A DNA stretch of 64,000 nucleotides, from NCBI RefSeq assembly GCF_022376445.1, contig NW_025955026.1, positions 155,797-219,796 on the forward strand. The letters are read 5' to 3'. Positions 10,786 to 21,673 of the stretch are shown piece after piece. Position numbers and translations under genes: made by a program. Within the stretch, counting starts at the first letter, position 1. Each line of letters begins with the position of its first letter. Below the pieces are notes generated by a model. The model did no database searches, had not been told where the DNA came from, and worked only from the letters and a program-made list of their open reading frames with translations. Origin of the DNA: Fomitopsis serialis (taxonomy: Eukaryota > Basidiomycota > Agaricomycetes > Polyporales > Fomitopsidaceae).

Positions 10786-11555
10786 ATCTTCTGAACGTGC
10801 ATCCAAGTCGCTTTCGAACGCTATCGTCTCTGTTGTCCACATTGCTATGACTTTTGCTCACTCGAGATATACTCCTCTCTATTCATATTATATATTCCTC
10901 TTTATTCGTATCGTTAAACAATCGTTCCGTGGTTCTAGCAGATATCACGACAAATCGAATTCGACTGTCTCGCGAAGTCGAGCGTCTAGAGGCGTGATGC
11001 AACGCGTGGTGGCGTGTCACCCAGGTCACATCCTCCCCATCAGAGCTGCAACGCTGCTGACTCTCAGACCGAACCCTCCGTCTCGAATGCGGTACAAGCG
11101 CAAGGCCGACTTTGACCAAAATCCGTCCCGGAAGCTATTCCGGACGTTGTCTGGCTCGCCTGGGGAGCCCCCCCAGTTTGATACAGCGAGAGAAGCAAGG
11201 GTGCGTACGAACAAAGACCGGAAACTTCACCTTCTAATATCAGTCATGCTTCGCTTTTCAGGCGACGCGCAGACACACTGTACGGCGACCGATTTGTCCG
11301 TCGTGAGGACGCTAGTCTGACCAGCATTGTAGGACCGATCGAGGATCGCAGCATTACGGCTGGCGTTCTTGCAACAGCGGAATACAACGACAGCGCAGGA
11401 TACGCCACTCCGAAAGGCTGTAGGGCAACCCATTCTGTCCGTCGTGATGATGCCAGGCTGACTGATGTCGTAGGACCGGTTGAGGCACGCAGCACCACGA
11501 CGGATGCTCTTGCGCCAGCGGAATACAAAGACGGCGCAGGATACGCCATTTCCTT
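10786..11555. other. Region with possible 5' exons and a tandem repeat
   Basis: An ORF around 11089-11210 (MRYKRKADFDQNPSRKLF) is basic and could be a first exon of the gene downstream or a separate small gene. The remainder is largely the 141-bp tandem duplication described separately. Confidence 0.35.
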
Positions 11556-11571
11556 CCATGCGAGCCACTGA
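11293..11571 (+). repeat. Two-copy 141-bp tandem repeat encoding a 47-residue unit
   Basis: Units begin at 11293 and 11434 and stay in the same frame. Both encode VRR(E/D)DA.LT.(I/V)VGP(I/V)E.RS followed by LA.AEY.D.AGYA. The repeat is conserved better in protein than in DNA, which suggests it was once, or still is, translated. The frame stops at about 11573, just inside the start of the next ORF. Confidence 0.6.
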
Positions 11572-14342
11572 TACACCAAACGAGATACAGGACGGGTCAG
11601 ACGCACTGCATGAATGGAGGGCGGTCAGAGATCGAGAAAGCATTTACGAAGAGGAGCGTGCACGCATGAAACACAGTTGGAGGCTCCAGCACAGTAATCT
11701 AGGCCAGGAAAATGTACGTAGCTTTCATTCTTTCATGGCGTTGTTCTTATGATGAACTGTTGACCAGGTTGGGATCGGAGCGCAGTCGCTAGCCGATGCA
11801 ATTCCTGATGACAGGACGTCCCTGAGCCGTACCGTCCCACTCGGCCGAAGTGCAATGTCTGTCGCTCATAGCATCGGTTCCGTGTTGTGGCGTGCTGTCG
11901 CTCGCGTCCTCCAGCTCGCCACAGGATCCGTAGGCACCCTAACCCCTGCGCACTTCTTGGCCGCATCCTTCGTTGCCATGTCAGCACTCCAGTTCATCAC
12001 GGACATCCTGATCATCTGTATCGGCATTGCTCCGTGGATCTTCGTCCTCGCCTCGGGTTCCCTTTCATCCGGTTACAGAGCCGTCGCTCCGTACCTACGG
12101 ATATGCGGCATAATGTCGTTCTACCTACTCATCCAGAGTCTGATTGCGCTCTTAACATGTCTCGACACGGCAGCTATGCTCGGACGACGTCTTTTGCTGC
12201 GGCCAACCCTTCGCGCCATGCATTCTCCGTGGAAGCGACCTGTCGCATACACGACCGTCGTCGCTCTGATGATCATAATATACATCGGAGTCTTCAATCG
12301 AGACGTGTTCGTGGTCCCTGCAGAAGTACAGAGGATGGACGATGTGCAGCTAGTTCGCAGGTAACGATTAGTCGTCTTGACGCCTGGGTCGGTTGGCTAA
12401 TCATTGGGAATAGTGTACAGGGGCCGCAATCCATCCGACAGGTCCTTCGAGGCGGAGATAACTTCTCGGCGTACTATCCATTCCCTGACGCTAAGACGTC
12501 CCGACTACTCTCGAAGACATGCTATCACGTCCAGTACTCCCGCCCATTCAATGGGTTGTTGGCAGGCGGAGCTGAACTGTGGACCGAATGGGGACAGCCG
12601 GGGGCGACTGTGGCTGGTAGTGCACGCTCTTCTATGCGTTGGAAGTGCCTATCCCCAAGGCATGCCGGCTATACCGCATGCTTTGTCTGCCCAGGACTTC
12701 CCGCTTCTTTTGAGATGGGTGCAGACCAGATCTAAATCATTCCACGAACAGGGTACGTGCGTTCATTACTCGAATGCCTACCATTACTCATCCTCATTTA
12801 CGGGCAGCTGCGCAATTGTACGGTGTTCTGATTGGAGCAAAGATCTGTTTGGGTGCATAGCTGGATACACGGACTTGTTGATGCAAGATGAACTGAAATA
12901 CTCGTCTCCGAATGTTGTATCACGATTACTCACCATCTCTGCGAGTGGTGCGTTCATTATGCGAGCCTTTTTCTACGAAATGTTTTCCACGAACAAAGCG
13001 TTCTCGGGCCGCCTTTGTATAACGTCACATGGTCGACACCTCTGTAGATTCCTTTGTTCGCGTTAGTAGCTGACAGTTGAAACAGCCCCACTGCATACCT
13101 TCACCTCGCGTCGTCGTCCCGCTACACATTTCCTTCGCCATCCCGCTGCGGGCTGAAGATTCCTTCGCAGTCATGTCTTCCGATGTGATCCCATTGGCTA
13201 GTGCCATCCAGAACGTGGCCGAAGGCAGAAAGGCCATACTGGAAGCCGGAGTGGCATACAGTCTAGAACTCCGGAGGTGCGTAGGCCTATTGCAGGCTCG
13301 CTTTGCTCTACTCATTGGTTTACAGGAGCCTTGTCCTAAGGGACCTCAGCTACCGTAAACTCGAAGACCTGAACTTTCCCATGAGGCGGCTTCAGAAGCA
13401 GAACAAAGTGTACAGAGAAGATGTGCTTGCACGCGTTCAAAATCAGGCCCAGAAGGCCAGGAGGTTGCAGAGTGCAGCACGAGTCTTGAGGAGTATTAAC
13501 AGGCTTCGTGCCCTCAAATTGACATTACAGGCCGCATACGCTGAGGCCAGTCTTTGTTCTACTGTAGCCCAGACCCCCGTTGACCGTGTCCTGGATGCTT
13601 GCAGACCGTGACGTCTCTCGAACAGGCACGCCGAGTCGTGGCCGCCGACGAGAAGCTCACAGTCCTTACGATGATAATATCATCGCGCACGGGCTTCGAG
13701 ACTCTGTGGCGGCATGGGGTCACAATGGACGCGGATGCTTCCGAGCTGCAACAGCGCTTAGCGATACTGGAGGGACCAGAGGTAAGTCATCTTGTATAAG
13801 GTTACGCAGATCATGCTGAGTAGCGATATCGAAGGACGAGCTTTGTGAACAGCTGTCCCCACTGAAGGAAATGCCTTGTTTTGGCAATACTGAAGTCCAA
13901 GGAAACGCTGTTCTCACCGAGCTCAAAGGGATCGAAGCGTTTCGGGGCGCCGATCTGCGCGACGCTCTAGAGATTCAGTCGGCGGCTCGGCGCAGATGGG
14001 AGTCCAGTGGTCTGTCTGCTGTGACCCGCGCAGATTTCGACGGGGTGATGCAGCAGCTTGAGAAATTGACTACGTCGGTTCACGACACAGGAAACCGCCA
14101 AAGAAAGCTCCAGGAGTCTCTTTGGGTGCGTTTTTCGATTGTGAAACCGTGGAATTATGCTTTGACGACCCGGCAAATCACAGGAACTGATGGACAAGGC
14201 AAAGACTGTACCCAAACTCAAGGATGGAATTTCAGTCGACCGCCTTCTCAAGACCAACGCCGACGCGACGGAGTTCATCGAGCGTACCGAAAAATATCGG
14301 AAGGTGAACTACGTCCATCATTACGAAGCCATCCCACTCTAA
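11556..14342 (+). CDS. Membrane-anchored coiled-coil protein, multi-exon
   Basis: Exons chain in one direction. The first runs from an ATG at about 11559 to a GTACGT donor (about 11714). Then comes 11769-12359, with three or more hydrophobic segments (QFITDILIICIGIAPWIFVL, a Leu/Ile stretch near IMSFYLLIQSLIALL, and TVVALMIIIYIGVF). Next are 12421-12751, exons around 13160-13890 rich in Arg/Leu/Gln heptads (QKARRLQSAARVLRSINRL), 13871-14126, and 14185-14342 with stop TAA. The last intron (14127-14184) is clean. At two places, about 12860 (in-frame TAG) and about 13790 (phase mismatch at a GTAAGT donor), the model does not close, so there may be a missed exon, an indel or decay. I do not recognise the family; a membrane protein with a long cytosolic coiled coil is what can be seen. 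Confidence 0.45.
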
Positions 14343-14746
14343 CGACTCGAACCAGCTGTCGGAGCAAGGGCGTACGACGCTCAACTGGGGTGCGGCGTAT
14401 GCCAGAGGAGTGTGCGCTCAGGCTCCCGCAGGCCAGTAGATTCCTACGTACATGACGGAGAGAACTCCGCCTTCAACATACGTAGATATATTACCTCTTG
14501 TAACAATTCGTATGCGTCGTCGAGAGCCCTCGCACAATGGGAGTAGTGCGCGAGGGTGGAATCAATTCCTAATTGTGATCGTCAGCAAAGGCTCGCTATA
14601 CTGCGAGTTTGTGGCGTTTTAGAGCGGCGGTCAATCCAGCCACGTTGATATCGCGCTGGAGAGGTGGGTACAGGTTCTCTCAGGCGCTATAAAGGCATCG
14701 ATATCTTCCTCCCCTCCCTCTTTCAACACACCCTCCAAGAGGCGCC
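14343..14746. other. Promoter region of the WD40 gene
   Basis: No ORF of note. The stretch ends in a TATA box and a CT-rich tract directly before the ATG at 14747. Confidence 0.5.
14688..14693 (+). promoter_or_regulatory. TATA box of the WD40 gene
   Basis: TATAAA lies 54 nt before the ATG and is followed by a CT-rich tract (CTTCCTCCCCTCCCTCTTTC), a common core-promoter layout in fungi. Confidence 0.55.
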
Positions 14747-16498
14747 ATGGCCAACACTGCTTATGTAGACCTGCATGTCTTGAGTCGCGGTCATTGTCTG
14801 ACTGTGAACTGTGTCGCGTTCTCTCCTGACGGTCAGTATCTGGCGAGTGGCGGCGACGACATGTGCCTTCTCATATGGAACGTCAAAGACGGAACTCTCC
14901 TCTACCGTCTACACTTCAAAAGTGCAGTCGATAGTGTGATATGGCACCCGGTACACCCAGAGACCGTCGTTGTAGGTTGCGAGGACGGGAGTATTCACCA
15001 GATGCGTGGTTTCTCAATCGTGGGTTCCGTCTAGTGGTATTTGCCACAAAGCTGTTTGATTAGAAAGTGCTGACTCGGATGCATTACGGACAGGATGGTC
15101 ACGAAAAGTTTGACGTGAGGCTTGGTGTCAAGGGCCCGGTACACTTTCTACAATACGATGCCGACGTATCCTGCCTTGCGGCGGCTATTGGCCCAGAGGT
15201 ACATGTTACGAAGGAACAGGATAAAGGTAAGCCCACGATGCTGGTCCCCAAAGCACCCAAGTAGTCTCACCGGAAATAAACCAGATATGTATACCGGAGG
15301 CCTGAGACTAGCCTCACCACCACCGTTAGCCGCTGCCGCTTCTACAAGTCGCGACGACGACGAAGAGCGTGATACGCGCCTGCGGGTCACAGGGATCCAC
15401 TTCAGCAGGAAGGGTCGTGTCATCATAGTGTCGTACGTCGCACATGGCATCATGTGAGTCGTTTTCTATCTGCTAGTACTTCGTTCACTCACGTAGATGG
15501 GCATGCATAGAGCGTGGGACCTAGTCAAGCGCGAGCGACTCTGGCACGTCGTTCCACTGAAGATGCACCGATGATGTGAGTGTCGCGCCGCGTGCTCTCA
15601 TATCCGGCATAGTTAACACAATTTCAGTGCATCGTCTGCGCTGTCTCCGGATTGCAAACAACTTATGGCCTACCATCTCCAGAAGGGCTTGCGCCGCTAT
15701 ACCGTCACCACGTATTTCGCCAAGCACAGCCGGTGCAAGTACGAGTTCGATGAGCAGCAAACAAGTCGCCTCTCGTTGCAGATGTCGTTTCTGCACGGGG
15801 GCAAAGCCATTGTTTGCGGAACTACCACAGGCAAGGTCTGTATATGGGACGTTGAGACGGGAGAGCTTTACCAGAAACTGCCGCATGATAGTGAGTTCGC
15901 AGGGTTGCGTAGACCGTGACTATGGATTGTGCTGACACAATATGTAGCTGATACCGTTCAGGCCGTTGCGGTATGCATATCATATTCGAGACAACAACTT
16001 CAGGCTGAAGTGCTGCATAACAGGCGCATCAAACAGGTGCATTCAGCTATATTGCAACGGGGTCCTCCGGAACGGGGCAGCGTACGTATATCAAGATATG
16101 GCGTGCAAGGAACAGTGAGCTCAGGCCCGGGACGATTAATTATGTCGTCGGCTGACCAACTCGGGTGTGTAGATGAGCGTACCGAAGGCACATCCCCCGA
16201 TGGCCCAATGGCTGAAGCGTTCGACGTCCTGACGGTACGCAGTCGTAGTACTATACCGAACGACATCTGATATCCTAGTCAGTTTAACCGGATCTTCGTC
16301 TTCAGCGATGATCAACGGCGTGCGGTCCTGTTCACCACAACGTTTCTGGCATCATCTTGGTCTCCTGGCTGCTGTACAACATTGGTCTTTCCGTTCCCTG
16401 GAAATTTGTCTTTTGGAACTGCTGGGATTGGTGCGCCGTCTATCTCCATCAATCTCTAATTGAATTTCACTCAAACATATGCCCGTAGCTCCTGGGTA
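14747..16498 (+). CDS. WD40-repeat protein, possible C-terminal membrane anchor
   Basis: The ATG at 14747 follows a TATA box. Exon 1 encodes two WD40 blades: NCVAFSPDGQYLASGGDD with CLLIWNVKDG, then SVIWHPVHPETVVVGCEDGS. Later exons give GIHFSRKGRVIIVSYV, IASSALSPDCKQLMAY-type sequence, and a last clear blade, GKAIVCGTTTGKVCIWDVET. An exon after 16016 carries YIATGSS and TYIKIWRARNSEL. The last exon, ending at a TAG near 16498, is hydrophobic (GIILVSWLLYNIGLSVPWKF), suggesting a tail anchor. Six or more introns are needed and some are short (44 nt for the first), so the exon ends are approximate. The family is a scaffold fold; no partner can be inferred from the neighbours. Confidence 0.6.
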
Positions 16499-16991
16499 CG
16501 TGGCGCTCAGCGGTCGCAGCAGCCAACTGGCTTTGCTACTATTGCGGACGTGCGTTGTCCTTCCTATGGCTGCAGATCAAAGTCAGTCTTGGAACGGTGA
16601 TAATGAATATAATGGAGGATCCTGATGTTCGAAGAGTATTGGAGTTTTAGTCCTCTGCAGCGGGCGGCCTGTCTATGCTGTTACTTATGTGTACCGTTCT
16701 GATTACCTGCCGAAATACGAGTCAGTGTCCCCATATCATGATACTTCGCCTGTTGGTCCTCCAAACGCCACGGCGCGAGGCCGTCTGCTCTCGATACGGT
16801 ACGAATCTCGGCGAGCAAGTAGCCGACCCATGTATCATCATTGCCTGTGGTTTCCCTTTGTTCTCAGTGCCGCAGAAGAATGCATCACACGCGGCAGGCG
16901 TGTGCAGAACTATAACATTGTTTTACCTTTGCTTTGCTCTATCACCATCGCACGGTGAATCTGCTCAGCTGCATCCTCCCCGCAAGTGACC
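16499..16991. other. Intergenic, nothing supported
   Basis: Two overlapping short ORFs begin at alternative starts and have no splice support. Probably 3' UTR of the WD40 gene plus the promoter of the next gene. Confidence 0.4.
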
Positions 16992-19880
16992 ATGCCGGAC
17001 GCCACTGGGGGAGACACTCCCTCTGCACCTCAGATGAGGCCAACCAACCGATATCAACAACTTCAAGGAACCTGCAGAGCGATCGTAACAACGAAGCGGG
17101 CCACGATGTAGAAGGTACCGCCGAAGTGGAATCTACAACGCAAGCGACCATGCTACGTAACGCTGGCGAAGACTCTGCCTCAGCAGCGCCTTCGAGACCG
17201 CATCCGGCGACTCCTGCCAGCGCTGAACCAATGCCAGCGCTTCCACGGAACCTCAAGAGAGGTCGCCACGACGATGCGGACGACAATGACAATGTCGGAA
17301 GCACAGACTCGGACGACAATGACAATGTCAGAGGCACAGACTCGGACACCATCAGCACGGGCAAATTTCTCAGACTGGATGAGACGGGTAAACGTGCCAG
17401 ACCGGTTTTCCAGGTCTGCAATCTACTCCCCTCATTACATTAGCTTTGCCGCTGATCATCCGTCGTCACCTACTTAGGACGAAGATGCTACCGCCACTAG
17501 TACCACCGTGACGACGTCCGCGCCACCCCCGACCCGGAGCAGCGCAAGGCGTGTGCGCCTTACAGGAACAGGCCTTGGCAACGTATGGCCATTCTCTCTT
17601 GTGCGTACTCCTCCTTCCTCCCAGTCCCGATCACCGGCTACATGACATGTCTTCGATCTTCCAGTTACCGGCATGGTCTCCGATAAGGACGGCAGAATCC
17701 AATGCGTCAACGAGTGCCGTCGAGTAGTACGGTTGTGACCTCAGGTCCCGTTGGCCTGTCTTCGCAAGGAGCACACACGCTTCCTCGAGCTCTCAAGTGC
17801 CGCCGACCCGTAAGTTCTTTCCATGGCTGTGCACTCCCCTATTACAGCCTAATCTAACGGTGTTTAGAATCGGAGGCACAAGCATCTCAGTCGACGCAGC
17901 CCGGGCCAAACGAAGGGGTTCATGCCATGGACCTTAACACGAATGAAGTCAGCGGTGCGGCAACGCTGTCAGGCCTTACTGACGCTGCAAGGAGCGACGT
18001 CGCGCCGGAGTCCAGCGACATACAATTGTCCGCGCCGGACCGCAAATCGATGACACCATCCGGTTCCACTCCCCACGACGTGCAAGGCGGAGCGCTAGCG
18101 ACGGGATCAGCGTCGGTGAGGCTGTAGATATGTGGTGATACTTTACTTATTTCTGACTACGTCGTCGTGCTGGCTTCATTCACAGCGTTTTGGTCACCCA
18201 ATCAATACACTCGGGCGAAGAGCGTACGAGAAATCCAAAGCAACGTCATCCCGGAGCCACCCTCAAGCTCGAGCAATGCAGGACCCAGTACATCGAACAG
18301 CGCTACGAGAGTGCCCCATCACTCTGCTGGTGCGGGTACACGACAGCGGCAGGTATGTTCGCGAGTGGCCCCGACTGGGAAATGACGAAGTTCAGTTCAG
18401 TTCCAGGATAACGACTTCATCACCACTCAGCAGCTCGATCGACTCGAACAGAAGCTTGTTCATCATGTGCGTGCAGTCGTCGAGGAGTCCATGGCCGAGA
18501 TGATACAGGTCGTGCAAGACATGGTCCAGCCCCATCAGCGCCGCCAGCCCAGGCCTGAGCAGAACGAAGGCGGAGATGATGATGGGTCCGAAGCTGACGA
18601 CGAAGGAGAGGGAGCCAAAGGTCCTCCGCAAGCAAAGTTTGTATTCAGGAAAGCCGAGCCGACGCCGCGAGAGACTGAGAAAACTAATCTGCAGGTCCGA
18701 GTCGTTCGGTTTGACTCAGAGCTTGTGGCAGTGCTGATGCTACGGATGCACAGGATGCCATAAGGCACCATGCGCGTCGGCTCATGGAACGGCTAACGAA
18801 CGGGCTCCTTTGATCAATCGTGCAGATCCTCGGGAGGTTGCTGCTTATCATCCTGATCCCTCTGATCCAGACGCTGCCGATAGAGTCCTTCCTTGTACCG
18901 CAGAGGATTTCAGACCGGACTTTGACGGTAAACCACATTCGCAGTGGAACGTCGGTGTTGCGATAGTTTTCACACGGAGCTTCGTGAGGGCTTATCCAAC
19001 ATTCCTGGAGACCTTCGAATATGAAGAAATCGGCGAGCAATGGATCACGCACTTTACGTACCTGAGACGTTGTTATTTGCAACGGCAGAAAGGGGACGAC
19101 GAAATCTCGAGGATACGACAGACAGCGCGTCGCAAAGCGCGCAGAGAAGCTGTGAGTGTATGAGCAGTCGCATGAGTGATATTCGTTGAAATGTTCGCAC
19201 AGATATTCAACAGACGTCTGGCCGCTGCTACAATGGTCACAGGCTCGGAGCCCCAGGCACGAGATTTAGTGACATCGCTTGGACCGAAGGCATGAGTTCT
19301 GATGAATCAGATCATGACATGGGCAACGGGAACCCGTCTACAAGATTTCGACGAGCTCGTGGAGAAGTCTCGGTTAACGAGCTGGCTGAGGGGACTCGAT
19401 GCCCTGCATCTGATGGACCGTTACCGCGGTGTATTTGACAAGTCGCCGGGTGGTTGGCCGCACTTTCGACAGGCTGCCCTAGGGAAGCTGAGCACTCGTG
19501 CGGCCGTGGGTCATCTACCAAAGGCGTGCTATGCAGACAATTGGCTTGCAAACCAATCATTTTTCCTCCGTGGCACGTTACAGATGGTAGACATGGCGGT
19601 GAACTTGACGCATCCGGAGGACATTCAACGGTGAGTTCGCATGGCAGCATGACCTACAAGTGATTCTGACACTCATCACAGTATTATTGACCGCTATGAT
19701 GTGATGGACAGAGATGTCGTCAAGGTCGGCGCATACCTAAAGGCGACGAGGACATCGATACTACGATCGGGGCTCACTTCACTCAGACCTGAAGACGCCG
19801 AGATGGCTCCTCCCGCGCAGAACTCACGCAGGGGACGAAACGCATCACCAGGGCCTTCAAACCCTCGTAGTTCCGGTTAA
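16992..19880 (+). CDS. Basidiomycete hypothetical protein with acidic/Ser-rich N-terminus
   Basis: From ATG 16992 (MPDATGGDTPSAPQ) a chain of exons runs to the TAA at 19878-19880. The N-terminal half is low-complexity (an NDNV.STDSDD duplication near 17280-17345, Ser/Thr/Pro-rich exons at 17474-17600 and 17880-18110). A coiled-coil exon follows (DFITTQQLDRLEQKLVHHVR). The C-terminal half has family features I know from other Agaricomycetes: DRVLPCTAEDFRPDF, HFTYLRRCYLQRQ, LTSWLRGLDALHLMDRYRG and SPGGWPHFR. The last intron (about 19632-19681) closes in phase. Frame shifts of one missing base at about 17036 and about 19371 each sit at a short C or G run. No function is known to me. A transposon origin is not indicated. 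Confidence 0.5.
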
Positions 19881-20939
19881 GTCATCAGTACTTCGGGCAT
19901 TCGCCGACACATTACTTACGGGCGCGCATAACGTCAGTGAGTTCAGTGTGTCAGTGATATTCGAGCACAATGTACTGTACATAACTCCAAGTTCAATTCT
20001 AAGTACAGTTATACTTCGTACATGATCGATGTTCTACGTGAGTTCCACGTCGTCGCAACTCTTCGCGCGTAAGTGGCGTGTCCATCACAGACCACAAACA
20101 CGACAGCCAACAGGCGAGCGAACGGGCAGGCAAGTCGAGTGGGCGAGTCGAGCGGGCGAGCGGGCGAGGGGCTGATGGGCCGAGGGTGGGCGCGTGAGAA
20201 GCCGAGGGCGGGCGCGTGAGTGGGTAGACGAGTGGGCGTACGAGCGTTGTGCAAGGGAGCACGGGCGAGGGAGTACGAGCGGGCAAGACAAGCGAGAGGG
20301 TAATATAGGGGACGAGCAGACGACGAGAGCGAACGAGCGAATGGGCGAAGGCAGGCAGGAACGAGCGAATGGGAGAAGGCAGGCAGGAAGGAGCAGGCGG
20401 GCAGGTGAGAGCAAGCAGGCGGGCAGGACAGGGAAAGCGTATAGGCGAGCGGATGCGGACCGCGGCCCCGTAGTGGTACAGCTGACCGGGCAGGGTGTGG
20501 TTGTAAACGACGCGGATGGTGATGTAGGGGAGGTAGATTGTGCGTGTGGGCAGGTACAGCCTCAGCGTCACTGACCGTCACCGTACAAATAGGCGGCTGA
20601 GAAGCCGAGGGCGAGCGGGCGTGAAGGCGAGCGTGAGAGGGCGCGTACGGACGGGTGTCGGGCGATTGATCAAGCTAGCAAGAGGACGAGCGCGAGGATG
20701 CAAGCACACGCGGGTGGGTGTACCGAACGGGCTGGTGCGAGAGGGCGGGCGTGTGGACGCGAGAGGGCAAGCGGGCGGGCAAGCCGTATGCGCGGACGGA
20801 CGCGTGAGCATTCACGGACTGGCATGCACCAGCTCTCCTTACCTTCGCAAGTCTCCACACCCATCCTCCTCGTCCTTCCCATTGCCCTCCCTCTTCCTCG
20901 GTCCGAACCTTTTACTGTACGTTCAAAATAGTTTGCGAT
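19881..20939. other. Non-coding, GC-rich minisatellite region
   Basis: No supported gene. Long minus-strand ORFs here are low-complexity Ser/Pro/Arg/Leu translations of the GGGCGAG-type repeats. Confidence 0.6.
20100..20470 (+). repeat. Degenerate GGGCGAG/GAGCGGGC minisatellite
   Basis: Irregular tandem copies of G-rich units (CGAGCGGGCGAG, GAGCGAATGGG, AGGCAGGCAGGA) fill this stretch with strong purine bias on the plus strand. A related block lies at 20600-20800. Confidence 0.75.
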
Positions 20940-21673
20940 TAAGCCGCGCGGGTCGAGGTTTGTGCAGAGGAATCCACTACGCACGAGCTCTCATCCGCGC
21001 GTGCGACCTCGAACAACTGACGCATTGCCCACGCACAACAGAAGCGCGGAAGCACATCGAGCTCTGCGCCGACAGCTACTGTGAGGCGCCGTCGGCGGCG
21101 CAGCGTACTGCGGACGTGAGTTCCAGGTGACGGTCTTCACCACGTCGACTTGGAGAAGCCGCAGGATGTCAAGCGGGCAGATTTGTAGTTGGGGCGCATC
21201 ACTGTTGATCTTGGGCCGGTCCATACCCTCGTAGTGGGGCCGGGTAGGTGGAAGACAAGCAGGTGCTCGTCCATGCCGAAGTCCATAGCGCTAAATTGCA
21301 CCATCGTGCGTGTCTGGGTCGCATGAACTGAGGATTTAGACAGAGAGCTCTGCGCGCACCTTGTCATCAACCAGTAAACGCCTATCATATAGGGCTAGCA
21401 TCCTCATCACGGCATTCCAACCTCATACTCGCCCCAGCTCCCGGCACGGTCGAGCTTGTCGCGGAACACCTGCGTCGCGGCGCGTGGCTTGTTGAGGAGC
21501 GGGTCGAGGCGGTCGGGCTTGACACGACTGAGGTCGTACTTGAGCCCGATGTATGGATTCGCGTGCATTTCCGGGGCGTGGGTTGAGTAAAACTCGTGAG
21601 AGTGCCCGTTGAGATGGCGCGAGACGCGTATGGTCCAGTGACGGTAAGGAGAGTGAATGAGCTTCAGCTGCAA
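20940..21673 (-). pseudogene. Decayed But2-like domain gene
   Basis: On the minus strand the pieces read in order: a segment with HANPYIGLKYDLSRV, then MDFGMDEHLLVFHLP, VDVVKTVTWNSRP, a GAELDVLPRFCCAWAMRQL-like stretch and SCVVDS. This order fits the conserved extracellular domain of basidiomycete proteins related to the ubiquitin-3-binding protein But2 C-terminal family (FGM..C.L, TWN..P, CAWG..QTFE..C, CVVD). The reading frame changes at least twice (about 21170-21260) and no start, signal or anchor exon is visible upstream. Some shifts could be indel errors, but the lack of the N-terminal half suggests a relic. Confidence 0.45.

Noticed and set aside
20009..20581. Two overlapping minus-strand ORFs of 190 codons
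   Set aside because: They translate a GC-rich minisatellite into Ser/Pro/Arg/Leu low-complexity strings in two frames at once; no start context, motif or splice signals.
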